Source: Rhizobium phaseoli (lineage in GTDB: Bacteria > Pseudomonadota > Alphaproteobacteria > Rhizobiales > Rhizobiaceae). Taken from it: a DNA stretch of 64,000 nucleotides. Numbering within the stretch: the stretch's first letter is position 1; every line of letters starts with the position of its first letter. The stretch spans positions 1-64,000 of the forward strand of contig NZ_ML133587.1 in NCBI RefSeq assembly GCF_003985125.1, in the 5' to 3' direction. Shown here piece after piece: positions 35,237-43,242 of this stretch. The notes under the pieces are model-generated. The model made no database searches. It saw nothing but the letters and a program-made list of their open reading frames with translations, and was not told the DNA's origin. The translations under genes and the position numbers were made by a program.

Positions 35237-35252
35237 TGGCACACCACTTGCT
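35237..35252 (+). promoter_or_regulatory. Sigma-54 type promoter of the guanidine operon
   Basis: CTGGCACACCACTTGCT carries the -24 GG at 35238-35239 and the -12 GC at 35250-35251. Exactly ten bases separate them, as the RpoN consensus TGGCAC-N5-TTGC requires. Transcription would start near 35262, which is where the riboswitch begins. This implies nitrogen-status control on top of guanidine sensing. Confidence 0.7.
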
Positions 35253-35261
35253 TTGATTCCT

Positions 35262-35381
35262 GCGAGTTGGTGGCTAGGGTTCCGGCGCTCTCTTTGGGAG
35301 CGTGCTGGTCCGAGAGCCACCACCGGCTGGGCGAGAAATCCCACCGGATGCACGGCGGGATAAAAGCCCGGGAGACCTCGT
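35262..35381 (+). ncRNA. Guanidine-I riboswitch (ykkC class)
   Basis: The conserved words of the guanidine-I aptamer appear in order and spacing: CTAGGGTTCCG (35274-35284), GGTCCGAGAGCCACC (from 35307) and ACGGCGGGATAAAAGCCCGG followed by GAGA (35352-35375). A hairpin separates the first two words and another precedes the third, as in the known two-helix architecture. It lies about 70 bases before an operon for guanidine import and breakdown, its classical target. Guanidine binding is expected to prevent formation of the terminator just downstream. Exact P1 boundaries were not computed. Confidence 0.92.
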
Positions 35382-35388
35382 AAGCCAA

Positions 35389-35426
35389 GGGATTGGCGGC
35401 GCGATGGTCTTTGCCGATCCCTTTTT
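35389..35426 (+). terminator. Riboswitch-controlled intrinsic terminator
   Basis: GGGATTGGC (35389-35397) and GCCGATCCC (35413-35421) form a nine-pair stem with one G-T pair, followed at once by TTTTT (35422-35426). Its 5' side directly follows GCCAA at the end of the aptamer region. Mutually exclusive pairing with the aptamer is therefore plausible. It is the expression platform of the guanidine-I riboswitch. Confidence 0.8.
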
Positions 35427-35450
35427 GAAAAAGCAAAAAGGGGAATTTCT

Positions 35451-36524
35451 ATGCAGACTTTTTCGAAGATTCTTTCCATAGCGGCCCTTTCGGTATCGTT
35501 GGCTTTCGGGTTCGGCTCTGCCGCCGGGGCGGCGCCGAAAACCAGCTTCAAGGTCGCCTGGTCGATCTATGTCGGCTGGATGCCCTGGGGCTATGCGAGC
35601 GACCACGGCATCGTCAAGAAATGGGCCGATAAATATGGCATCAACATCGAAGTCACCCAGTTCAACGACTACGTCGAGTCGATGAACCAGTATACGGCGG
35701 GCGCCTTCGATGCCGTGACGCTCACCAATATGGACGGTCTCTCGATCCCGGCCGCCGGCGGGGTCGACACGACCGCCGTCATCGTCGGCGACTTTTCGAA
35801 CGGCAACGACGCCGTGATTCTGAAGGACAAGGCGAGCCTCAGCGACATCAAGGGCCAGAACGTCAATCTCGTCGAGTTTTCCGTCTCGCATTATCTGCTT
35901 GCCCGTGCGCTAGAAAGCATCAAGCTCAGCGAGCGCGACGTGAAGGTGGTCAATACATCAGATGCCGACATGGTCGCGGCCTACAAGACGCCTGATGTCA
36001 GTGCCGTCGTCACCTGGAATCCACTCGTCTCCACGATTCTGGAGGATCCCAGCGCCAAGAAGGTTTTCGACAGTTCGCAGGTCCCGGGCGAGATCATCGA
36101 CCTGATGGTCGCCAATACCGACGTGCTGAAGGACAATCCGAATTTCGGCAAGGCTCTCGCCGGCATCTGGTACGAGACGGCCGCGCTGCTGCGGGCCGAT
36201 ACCGCCGAGGGCAAAGCCGCCCGCGAAGCCATGGGCGCAGCATCCGGCACCGATCTCGCCGGCTTCGAGGCGCAGCTGGCCGCGACCAAGCTCTTCGATA
36301 AACCGGCCGACGCCGTTGCCTTCACCGCCTCGCCCAGCCTGCCGAAGACCATGGATCTCGTCCGCGGCTTCCTCTTCGAGAAGGGCCTGCTCGGCAATGG
36401 CGCGCCGTCTGCCGACGTCATCGGCATCGAAATGCCTGACGGCAAGGTGCTGGGCGATGCCGGCAACGTGAAGCTGCGATTCACCGAGACCTACATGAAG
36501 GCAGCGGCCGACGCCTCGCTCTGA
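35451..36524 (+). CDS. ABC transporter substrate-binding protein, guanidine/urea-carboxylase associated
   Basis: The 357-residue periplasmic protein has a Sec signal (MQTFSKILSIAALSVSLAFG, cleavage near GAA). The fold is of the NMT1/SsuA type (KVAWSIYVGWMPWGYASDHG, VTLTNMDGLSIPAAGG). Homologues in urea/guanidine carboxylase operons are annotated as putative urea transport proteins; with the riboswitch upstream, guanidine is the likely ligand. A ribosome site (AAAGGGG) precedes the ATG at 35451. A hairpin follows the gene before the permease, as seen for other binding-protein genes in this window. Confidence 0.9.
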   Translation: MQTFSKILSIAALSVSLAFGFGSAAGAAPKTSFKVAWSIYVGWMPWGYASDHGIVKKWADKYGINIEVTQFNDYVESMNQYTAGAFDAVTLTNMDGLSIPAAGGVDTTAVIVGDFSNGNDAVILKDKASLSDIKGQNVNLVEFSVSHYLLARALESIKLSERDVKVVNTSDADMVAAYKTPDVSAVVTWNPLVSTILEDPSAKKVFDSSQVPGEIIDLMVANTDVLKDNPNFGKALAGIWYETAALLRADTAEGKAAREAMGAASGTDLAGFEAQLAATKLFDKPADAVAFTASPSLPKTMDLVRGFLFEKGLLGNGAPSADVIGIEMPDGKVLGDAGNVKLRFTETYMKAAADASL

Positions 36525-36534
36525 TCACAGCAGG

Positions 36535-36553
36535 GGCGCGGTTCGGCCGCGCC
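36535..36553 (+). repeat. GC-rich hairpin after the guanidine binding-protein gene
   Basis: GGCGCGG (36535-36541) and CCGCGCC (36547-36553) flank a TTCGG loop, and a pyrimidine-rich run follows. It lies between binding-protein and permease genes. It could protect the upstream mRNA or cause partial termination. Confidence 0.5.
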
Positions 36554-36581
36554 TCCTTTCTCTCCCAGCGGAGCAATTCCC

Positions 36582-37400
36582 ATGCGTTGGATCAACACCA
36601 GGCCAAGCCGGGGCGCGCAGCTTGCCTTGACGCTGCTGCCCTTCGTGCTGCTCGCCCTTGCCTATGCTTTCGGCTCGGCTGCGCGATTGGCAGAAAACGC
36701 CAATGACAAGCTTCTGCCGAGCCTCGCGGGCTTCGCCGATGCGATCAACCGTCTTGCCTTCGTTGCCGACCAGCGCACGGGCGAATATCTGCTCTGGTCG
36801 GATACCGGAGCGAGCCTCATCCGGCTGCTCTCCGGACTCGGAATCTCGACGGCGATCGCGCTTCTCATCGGCATGCTGATCGGCATGCTGCCTTATCTCC
36901 GCGCGCTGCTCGCTCCTTTCATCGCCGTGATCTCCATGGTGCCGCCGCTCGCGCTTTTGCCGATCCTCTTCATTGTCATGGGGCTCGGCGAAACCTCGAA
37001 GATCGCCCTCATCTTTATCGGCGTTGCGCCGACGATGATCCGGGACCTGGCATTGAAAGCGCTGGAGCTGCCCCGCGAACAGATCGTCAAGGCTGAAACG
37101 CTCGGCGGCTCCTCCTGGCAGATCGGGCTGCGCATCGTGCTGCCGCAGATCCTGCCGCGGCTGATCACCTGCCTTCGACTGCAGCTCGGTCCCGCCTGGC
37201 TGTTCCTGATCGCCGCCGAAGCAATCTCGTCTGATTCCGGCCTCGGCTACCGTATCTTCCTCGTCCGCCGCTATCTCTCGATGGATATCATCTTTCCCTA
37301 TGTCATCTGGATCACGCTGCTTGCCGTGGTCATGAACGCCCTGCTCGACCGCTTGCGGATCGCCGTCTTCCCCTGGTCGGACCTGGAGAAGCAGGCATGA
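36582..37400 (+). CDS. ABC transporter permease, guanidine uptake
   Basis: The 272-residue protein has about six membrane helices and the SsuC/TauC-type EAA motif (KALELPREQIVKAETLGGSS). It forms the membrane pore for the importer whose binding protein precedes it. Its TGA overlaps the ATPase ATG (ATGA). SsuABC-type systems of this sort accompany urea/guanidine carboxylases in many proteobacteria. Confidence 0.9.
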   Translation: MRWINTRPSRGAQLALTLLPFVLLALAYAFGSAARLAENANDKLLPSLAGFADAINRLAFVADQRTGEYLLWSDTGASLIRLLSGLGISTAIALLIGMLIGMLPYLRALLAPFIAVISMVPPLALLPILFIVMGLGETSKIALIFIGVAPTMIRDLALKALELPREQIVKAETLGGSSWQIGLRIVLPQILPRLITCLRLQLGPAWLFLIAAEAISSDSGLGYRIFLVRRYLSMDIIFPYVIWITLLAVVMNALLDRLRIAVFPWSDLEKQA

Positions 37401-38221
37401 GCGAACTGAAGATCGAACGGGTCTGGAAGGAATATGGCGACCAAATCGTATTGGAAGACGTGTCGCTTGCCGTCGCTTCGCGCGCATTCGTCGCCCTCGT
37501 CGGCCCCTCCGGCTGTGGCAAGACGACCTTTCTGCGCATGCTGCTCGGCCAGGAGCAGCCGACGAAGGGCAAGATCCTGCTCGACGGCGAACCTCTGCCG
37601 CCGGAGCCGGGGCCGGATCGCGGTGTCGTCTTCCAGCGCTACTCCGTCTTCCCGCATCTGACCGTGCTCGGCAATGTGCTGCTCGGCCGGGAGTTTTCCG
37701 CCGCCCGCTACAGGGCCAGGCTCTTCGGCGCGGCCCGCCGCAACGCGCTCGAGGAAGCGCGCCGGCTGATCGCCGAGGTCGGCCTTGGCGGTTCCGAAGG
37801 CAAATATCCGGCCCAGCTTTCGGGCGGCATGCAGCAGCGCCTTGCGCTCGCCCAGGCTCTGATCATGAAGCCGAAAGTGCTGCTGCTCGACGAACCCTTC
37901 GGCGCGCTCGATCCGGGCATTCGGGCCGAGATCCACACGCTGATGAAGCGGCTTTGGCACGAGACGCAGATGACCGTCGTCATGGTCACGCATGACATGC
38001 GCGAAGCCTTCACGCTTGCGAGCCGCGTCGTGGCTTTCGAACGCCGCCGCAACCGGCCGGAGGAAAGGGAGCGCTACGGCGCCACCATCACCAAGGATAT
38101 TTCCATCTGGCCGCCGCGCCTTGCCGGCCAGCCGTCGATCTTCAGCCCCGACCGGGACGGCCCGGTCGCTTCCCTGGGGCACAGCCGGGACGACCTGGCA
38201 CCGTCAGGAGAGATGCAATGA
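37397..38221 (+). CDS. ABC transporter ATP-binding protein, guanidine uptake
   Basis: The 274-residue ATPase has Walker A GPSGCGKTT, signature LSGGMQQR, Walker B LLLDEP and the switch His (MVTHD). Residues 90-135 contain an unusual arginine-rich segment (AARYRARLFGAARRNALEEA). The C-terminus is about 35 residues longer than in SsuB, as in other members of these operons. Overlaps on both sides (ATGA with the permease, and with the next gene) indicate tight coupling. Confidence 0.92.
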   Translation: MSELKIERVWKEYGDQIVLEDVSLAVASRAFVALVGPSGCGKTTFLRMLLGQEQPTKGKILLDGEPLPPEPGPDRGVVFQRYSVFPHLTVLGNVLLGREFSAARYRARLFGAARRNALEEARRLIAEVGLGGSEGKYPAQLSGGMQQRLALAQALIMKPKVLLLDEPFGALDPGIRAEIHTLMKRLWHETQMTVVMVTHDMREAFTLASRVVAFERRRNRPEERERYGATITKDISIWPPRLAGQPSIFSPDRDGPVASLGHSRDDLAPSGEMQ

Positions 38222-39039
38222 TGCATGTGGGACGCTCACCCGAAGAAATCGCCGCCAACCGCGCACGATATGAGGAGCATCAGAAGAAGGGGCTGGAATT
38301 CGCCCCCAAGGCGCTGCCCGGCCCCAGCCCCTTGCCGGCGCCGGCGATCGACGCCGCCGCCGTCATCCACCAGGAAACCGTCCCCGGTGGCTGGTACTGG
38401 TCGACGAAAGTCTCGCGCGGCGAGGCGATCCGCATCGATCAGGCGGAGGGTAATTCCACCGTCGCGCTCGTCGCCTGGAGCGCCGCCGATACCAGCGAAC
38501 GGATCAATCTCGTCGATACCGCCAAGATCCAGTGGACGACGGCGCTCGGCAAGGGGCGGGTGATCTTCTCCGACATGGGCCGTATCATGTTCTCGATCAT
38601 CGAGGACAGTTCCGGCGCCCATGACTGCCTGATGGGCGGCTCGACTTCTGCCTCGAACGCAGCAAAATATCCGGGTGAAAAGACGCGCAACACCCGCGAC
38701 AACCTGGTCCTCGTCGCCGGCAAGCTCGGTCTTATCCGTCGCGATATTCCCGGCATCCTCAATCTCTTCGCGCCCGTGCGCCTTGCCGAGGCCGGCGGCT
38801 TCGGCTGGCAGGCCAAGCGTTCCAACAGCGGCGATTATGTCGAACTGCGTGCCGAGATGGACATGCTGGTCGGCTTTTCCAATTGCCCGCATCCCCTCGA
38901 TCCGGATCCGAACTACCCGCCGAAACCTGTTGTCATCACGCGCTACAAGGCGGCAGCCCCGGCTGCGGACGATCTTTGCCGCACGGCAACCGCCGAAGCG
39001 GTGCGCGGTTTCGAAAATAACGCCTTGATGCAGGCCTGA
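38218..39039 (+). CDS. DUF1989 protein, carboxyguanidine deiminase subunit (urea-carboxylase-associated, larger)
   Basis: The 273-residue protein belongs to DUF1989 (urea_degr_2 / UAAP type). It has GGWYWSTKVSRGEAIRID near the start, HDCLMGGSTSASNAAKYPGE in the middle and DMLVGFSNCPHPLDP near the end. In guanidine-degrading bacteria two such proteins form carboxyguanidine deiminase, which converts carboxyguanidine to allophanate and ammonia. I do not assign CgdA or CgdB, since I cannot check which is which. The His and Cys residues around HDC and NCPHP are candidate metal ligands. Confidence 0.88.
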   Translation: MMHVGRSPEEIAANRARYEEHQKKGLEFAPKALPGPSPLPAPAIDAAAVIHQETVPGGWYWSTKVSRGEAIRIDQAEGNSTVALVAWSAADTSERINLVDTAKIQWTTALGKGRVIFSDMGRIMFSIIEDSSGAHDCLMGGSTSASNAAKYPGEKTRNTRDNLVLVAGKLGLIRRDIPGILNLFAPVRLAEAGGFGWQAKRSNSGDYVELRAEMDMLVGFSNCPHPLDPDPNYPPKPVVITRYKAAAPAADDLCRTATAEAVRGFENNALMQA

Positions 39040-39049
39040 GGAGAAGACG

Positions 39050-39700
39050 ATGTCCGATTTCATCCAGACCTCCCCTGCCCGCGCCGTGGAAAATGCCGCG
39101 CAGCATCACTTCATCGCAGCCGAAGCGCCCTGGTCCGGCATCGTGCGCAAGGGCCAGATCATCCGTATCGAGGATAGCTACGGCCAACAGGCGATCGACA
39201 CGCTCTTCTATCGCGCCGATGATTTCTCCGAGCGCTATTCCAACCAGGACACGATGCGCATCCAAGGCGCCGCCTATGTCGGCATCGGCACGAAGATCAT
39301 GTCGAGCGAAGGCAATGTCATGCTGACCATGACGGCCGACAGCTGCGGCCGTCACGATACCTCGGCCGGCGCCTGCTCCTGCGAGAGCAATACGGTGCGC
39401 TTCGGCCACGGCACGAAATACCTGCATGCCTGCCGCGACAACTTCCTGCTCGAAGTTTCGAAACACGGCATGGATAAGCGCGATATCGTGCCGAATATCA
39501 ACTTTTTCATGAACGTGCCGATCCAGCCGACCGGTGAGATGACGATCGTCGACGGTATTTCCACAGCCGGGGACTATGTCGAACTCGTCGCCGAGATGGA
39601 TGTGCTCTGCGTCATCTCCAATTGCCCGCAGGTCAACAATCCGTGCAACGGCTTCGATCCGACGCCGATCCGGGTGCTGATCTGGGATGGCGAGGCCTGA
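39050..39700 (+). CDS. DUF1989 protein, carboxyguanidine deiminase subunit (urea-carboxylase-associated, smaller)
   Basis: The 216-residue protein is the second DUF1989 member. It has GIVRKGQIIRIEDSYGQQAI, CGRHDTSAGACSCESNTVRF and EMDVLCVISNCPQVNNPC. The HDT...C and NCPQ-x-NNPC motifs parallel HDC and NCPHP of its partner, consistent with a shared metal site. It begins 10 bp after the partner and ends 2 bp before the carboxylase start. With its partner it is expected to deiminate carboxyguanidine to allophanate. Confidence 0.88.
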   Translation: MSDFIQTSPARAVENAAQHHFIAAEAPWSGIVRKGQIIRIEDSYGQQAIDTLFYRADDFSERYSNQDTMRIQGAAYVGIGTKIMSSEGNVMLTMTADSCGRHDTSAGACSCESNTVRFGHGTKYLHACRDNFLLEVSKHGMDKRDIVPNINFFMNVPIQPTGEMTIVDGISTAGDYVELVAEMDVLCVISNCPQVNNPCNGFDPTPIRVLIWDGEA

Positions 39701-39702
39701 TC

Positions 39703-42700
39703 ATGTTCAAGAAAATCCTGATCGCGAACCGCGGCGAAATCGCCGTGCGGGTCATCAAGACGCTGCAGCGCATGGGCATTGCCTCGGTCGCCGTCTATTC
39801 CGATGCCGACCGTTTCGCCAAAGCGGTGATGATGGCCGGCGAAGCCGTTCGTCTCGGTCCGTCGCCGGCCGGCGAAAGTTACCTGAATGTCGATGGCGTC
39901 ATCGCCGCGTGCAGGGCAACGGGAGCGGAAGCCGTCCATCCCGGCTATGGCTTCCTTTCCGAAAATATCGGTTTTGCCGAGCGGCTTGCCGCCGAAGGCA
40001 TCGCCTTCATCGGTCCTCGGCCGGAGCATCTATCAGCCTTCGGCTTGAAGCATACCGCACGGGAGCTCGCCAAGGCGAGCGGCGTACCGCTTCTGCCCGG
40101 TTCGGGCCTGCTGTCTGGCGCCGATGAAGCGCTTTCCGCAGCCGAAGCGATCGGCTACCCGGTGATGCTGAAAAGTACGGCCGGCGGCGGCGGCATCGGC
40201 ATGCAGCTCTGCGCCGATCCGGAAAGCCTGAAGGCTTCGTTCGAGAGCGTGCAGCGGACGGCCCGCGCAAGCTTCGGCGACGCACGCGTCTACATAGAGC
40301 GTTTCGTGGCGGATGCCCGGCACGTCGAAGTGCAGATCTTCGGCGACGGCAGAGGCAATGTCATCGCGCTCGGCGAGCGGGACTGCTCGTTGCAGCGGCG
40401 AAACCAGAAAGTGGTCGAGGAGACCCCTGCCCCCGGTCTTTCAGCTGCAACCCGTGGCCGCCTTCACAAGGCAGCCGTCGATCTCGGCGCTTCGGTTTCC
40501 TATGAATCGGCAGGCACGGTCGAATTCATCTACGATCCGCTGCGCCAGGAATTCTATTTCCTTGAGGTCAACACTCGCCTTCAGGTCGAGCATCCCGTCA
40601 CGGAAGCCGTGTTCGGCATCGACCTCGTCGAATGGATGATCCGCCAGTCCGCGGGCGAAGACGTGCTCTCCGGCGCCAAAACACTGGAGCCGAAAGGTGC
40701 AGCGATCGAAGTCCGGATCTATGCCGAGATGCCGCATGCCGACTTCCGCCCGAGCGCCGGGCTGCTGACGGAGGTCGTCTTTCCCCAGGATGCGCGCATT
40801 GACTGCTGGATCGAATCCGGCACGGAGGTGACGCCCTTCTACGACCCGATGCTCGCCAAGATGATCGTCTCCGCCGCAGACCGCCCGACGGCAATCGAAA
40901 AGCTGAAGAAGGCTCTTGCGGAAACATCGATATCAGGGATCGAGACCAATCTCGATTATCTCAGCGCCATTGCTGGCTCCGAACTCCTCGCCGGCGGCAA
41001 GGTGGCGACGACGGCGCTGCGCGATTTTTCCTTCGTGCCTGACGTCATCGAGGTGATCGCGCCCGGCGCCCAATCGAGCATTCAGGAACTGCCGGGCCGG
41101 CTTGGCCTCTGGCATGTCGGCGTGCCGCCAAGCGGCCCGATGGACGAGCGCTCCTTCCGCCACGCCAATCGCCTCGTCGGCAACGGCGACACGGTTGCAG
41201 CACTGGAGCTGACGGTGTCCGGCCCGGTGCTGAAGTTCCATACCGATACGGTGGTCGCGCTTGCCGGCGCGAGGATGGCGATGAGCGTCGACGGCGAGAC
41301 AATGCCGCATGACGTGGCCGTGATGATCCGCGCCGGTCAGATCCTCTCGATCGGCACCATCGATGGACCGGGGCAGCGCGCATACCTCGCCGTCGCGGGC
41401 GGTTTCGCCGCTCCGGTCGTCCTCGGCTCGCGCGCCACCTTCGGCCTCGGACAGTTCGGCGGCAACGCCACCGGCACGCTGAAGACCGGCCACGTTCTGC
41501 ACCTTGCCCGCAAGGCCGCGGTCGAGCCGCCGATGCCGGCGACGGAGCCCGCTGAACTGACGCGGGAATGGGATGTCGGCGTTGTCTACGGTCCGCATGG
41601 GTCGCCGGATTTCTTTCAGGACAGCGACATAGAAACGCTGTTCTCGACGAGCTATGAGGTGCATTTCAACAGCGCCCGCACCGGGGTGCGCCTCATCGGC
41701 CCCGCGCCGAATTGGGCGCGTAGCGACGGCGGCGAGGCTGGCCTTCATCCCTCCAACCTGCATGACAATGCCTACGCCATCGGCGCGATCGACTTTACGG
41801 GCGACATGCCGATCATCCTCGGGCCCGACGGACCGAGCCTCGGCGGCTTCGTCTGCCCGGCAGTGATTGCCCGTGACGAGCAATGGAAGATGGGGCAGTT
41901 CAAGCCTGGCGACCGAATCCGCTTTCATCCCGCCGCGCGGCCCGGAGATCCGGTCGCCGGCCCAGTCGTGCATCGGGCCAGGGAGGAGGCGGGCTCGCCG
42001 ATCATCGGCAAGCGCGACGACGGCCCGGTCTCCGTCGTCTATCGCCGCCAGGGCGACGACAATCTGCTCGTCGAATATGGACCGATGACGCTCGACATCG
42101 CCCTGCGGCTGAGGGTGCACCTGCTGATGCAAGCCGTATCGCAGGCACGACTACCAGGGATCATCGATCTCACGCCCGGCATCCGTTCGCTGCAGATCCA
42201 CTATGACGGCACGTCGCTGACCCGCAAGCGCCTGCTCGGCCTCCTGGCAGAGATCGAGGCGGGCCTGCCGGCCGCGCAGGACGTCAAGGTGCCGAGCCGC
42301 ATCGTCCATCTGCCGCTTTCCTGGAATGATCCGGATGCCGAGCTCGCCATGCGCAAATATCAGGAACTCGTGCGGCCAAACGCGCCCTGGTGCCCTGATA
42401 ACATCGAGTTCATCCGCCGCATCAACGGCCTTCCCGATGAACAGGCGGTGCGCGATATCGTCTTCGACGCCAGCTATCTCGTGCTTGGGCTCGGCGATGT
42501 CTATCTCGGCGCACCGGTCGCGACACCGGTCGATCCGCGCCATCGGCTGGTGACGACAAAATACAATCCGGCCCGCACCTGGACGCCGGAAAATGCCGTC
42601 GGCATCGGCGGGGCCTACATGTGCATCTACGGCATGGAGGGCCCTGGCGGTTACCAGCTTTTCGGGCGTACCATCCAGGTCTGGAATACATGGAGGCAGA

Positions 42701-43242
42701 CGCCGGTGTTTGCCAAGGACAAGCCGTGGCTGCTCGACTTCTTCGATCAGGTCCGCTTCTTCCCCGTCAGCCACGAAGAGCTGACCGAAGCCCGCGCCGC
42801 CTTTCCGCACGGAGGATATCCGGTCAGGATAGACGAAAGCGAGTTCTCCTATGGCGCCTATGAGACCGGGCTTGCCCGCGAGGCAGTCGCCATAGGCGCC
42901 TTTAAATCGAAGCAGCAGGCGGCCTTCGAAACGGAGCGGCAACGCTGGAAGCAACTCGGCCTCGACAGCTTCACCGTCGATGAAGGCGCCGGCGCCAGCC
43001 TTGCCGGCGACATACCGCAGGGTTGCTTCGGTGTCGAAAGCGCCGTGCCGGGCAACGTCTGGAAGGTCCTCGTCGAAGAAGGGCAGCCGGTGGCCGCCGG
43101 CGACACATTGGCCATCATCGAATCCATGAAGATGGAAATCAACGTCACCGCGCATGCCGACGGCCGCGTCCGCGATCTGCGCGCCGGCCCCGGTCGCAAT
43201 GTCAAAGCCGGCGATGTGCTGGTCATTCTGGAGGAAATCTGA
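39703..43242 (+). CDS. Guanidine carboxylase (annotated in databases as urea carboxylase)
   Basis: The 1179-residue biotin enzyme has an N-terminal biotin carboxylase (MFKKILIANRGEIAVRVIK, ATP-grasp KSTAGGGGIGMQ, EVNTRLQVEHPVTE). A KipI/KipA-like carboxyltransferase half follows (GLWHVGVPPSGPMDERSFR, FVCPAVIARDEQWKMGQFKPG), and the C-terminal biotinyl domain carries the biotin lysine K1143 in ESMKMEI. It carboxylates guanidine, and possibly urea, using ATP and bicarbonate. The guanidine-I riboswitch and the two DUF1989 genes favour guanidine. The ATG at 39703 follows the previous stop by 2 bp. Its stop shares one base with the allophanate hydrolase ATG. Confidence 0.93.
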   Translation: MFKKILIANRGEIAVRVIKTLQRMGIASVAVYSDADRFAKAVMMAGEAVRLGPSPAGESYLNVDGVIAACRATGAEAVHPGYGFLSENIGFAERLAAEGIAFIGPRPEHLSAFGLKHTARELAKASGVPLLPGSGLLSGADEALSAAEAIGYPVMLKSTAGGGGIGMQLCADPESLKASFESVQRTARASFGDARVYIERFVADARHVEVQIFGDGRGNVIALGERDCSLQRRNQKVVEETPAPGLSAATRGRLHKAAVDLGASVSYESAGTVEFIYDPLRQEFYFLEVNTRLQVEHPVTEAVFGIDLVEWMIRQSAGEDVLSGAKTLEPKGAAIEVRIYAEMPHADFRPSAGLLTEVVFPQDARIDCWIESGTEVTPFYDPMLAKMIVSAADRPTAIEKLKKALAETSISGIETNLDYLSAIAGSELLAGGKVATTALRDFSFVPDVIEVIAPGAQSSIQELPGRLGLWHVGVPPSGPMDERSFRHANRLVGNGDTVAALELTVSGPVLKFHTDTVVALAGARMAMSVDGETMPHDVAVMIRAGQILSIGTIDGPGQRAYLAVAGGFAAPVVLGSRATFGLGQFGGNATGTLKTGHVLHLARKAAVEPPMPATEPAELTREWDVGVVYGPHGSPDFFQDSDIETLFSTSYEVHFNSARTGVRLIGPAPNWARSDGGEAGLHPSNLHDNAYAIGAIDFTGDMPIILGPDGPSLGGFVCPAVIARDEQWKMGQFKPGDRIRFHPAARPGDPVAGPVVHRAREEAGSPIIGKRDDGPVSVVYRRQGDDNLLVEYGPMTLDIALRLRVHLLMQAVSQARLPGIIDLTPGIRSLQIHYDGTSLTRKRLLGLLAEIEAGLPAAQDVKVPSRIVHLPLSWNDPDAELAMRKYQELVRPNAPWCPDNIEFIRRINGLPDEQAVRDIVFDASYLVLGLGDVYLGAPVATPVDPRHRLVTTKYNPARTWTPENAVGIGGAYMCIYGMEGPGGYQLFGRTIQVWNTWRQTPVFAKDKPWLLDFFDQVRFFPVSHEELTEARAAFPHGGYPVRIDESEFSYGAYETGLAREAVAIGAFKSKQQAAFETERQRWKQLGLDSFTVDEGAGASLAGDIPQGCFGVESAVPGNVWKVLVEEGQPVAAGDTLAIIESMKMEINVTAHADGRVRDLRAGPGRNVKAGDVLVILEEI

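Noticed and set aside
40933..42132. 399-residue minus-strand frame
   Set aside because: It is antisense to the carboxyltransferase half of the guanidine carboxylase.
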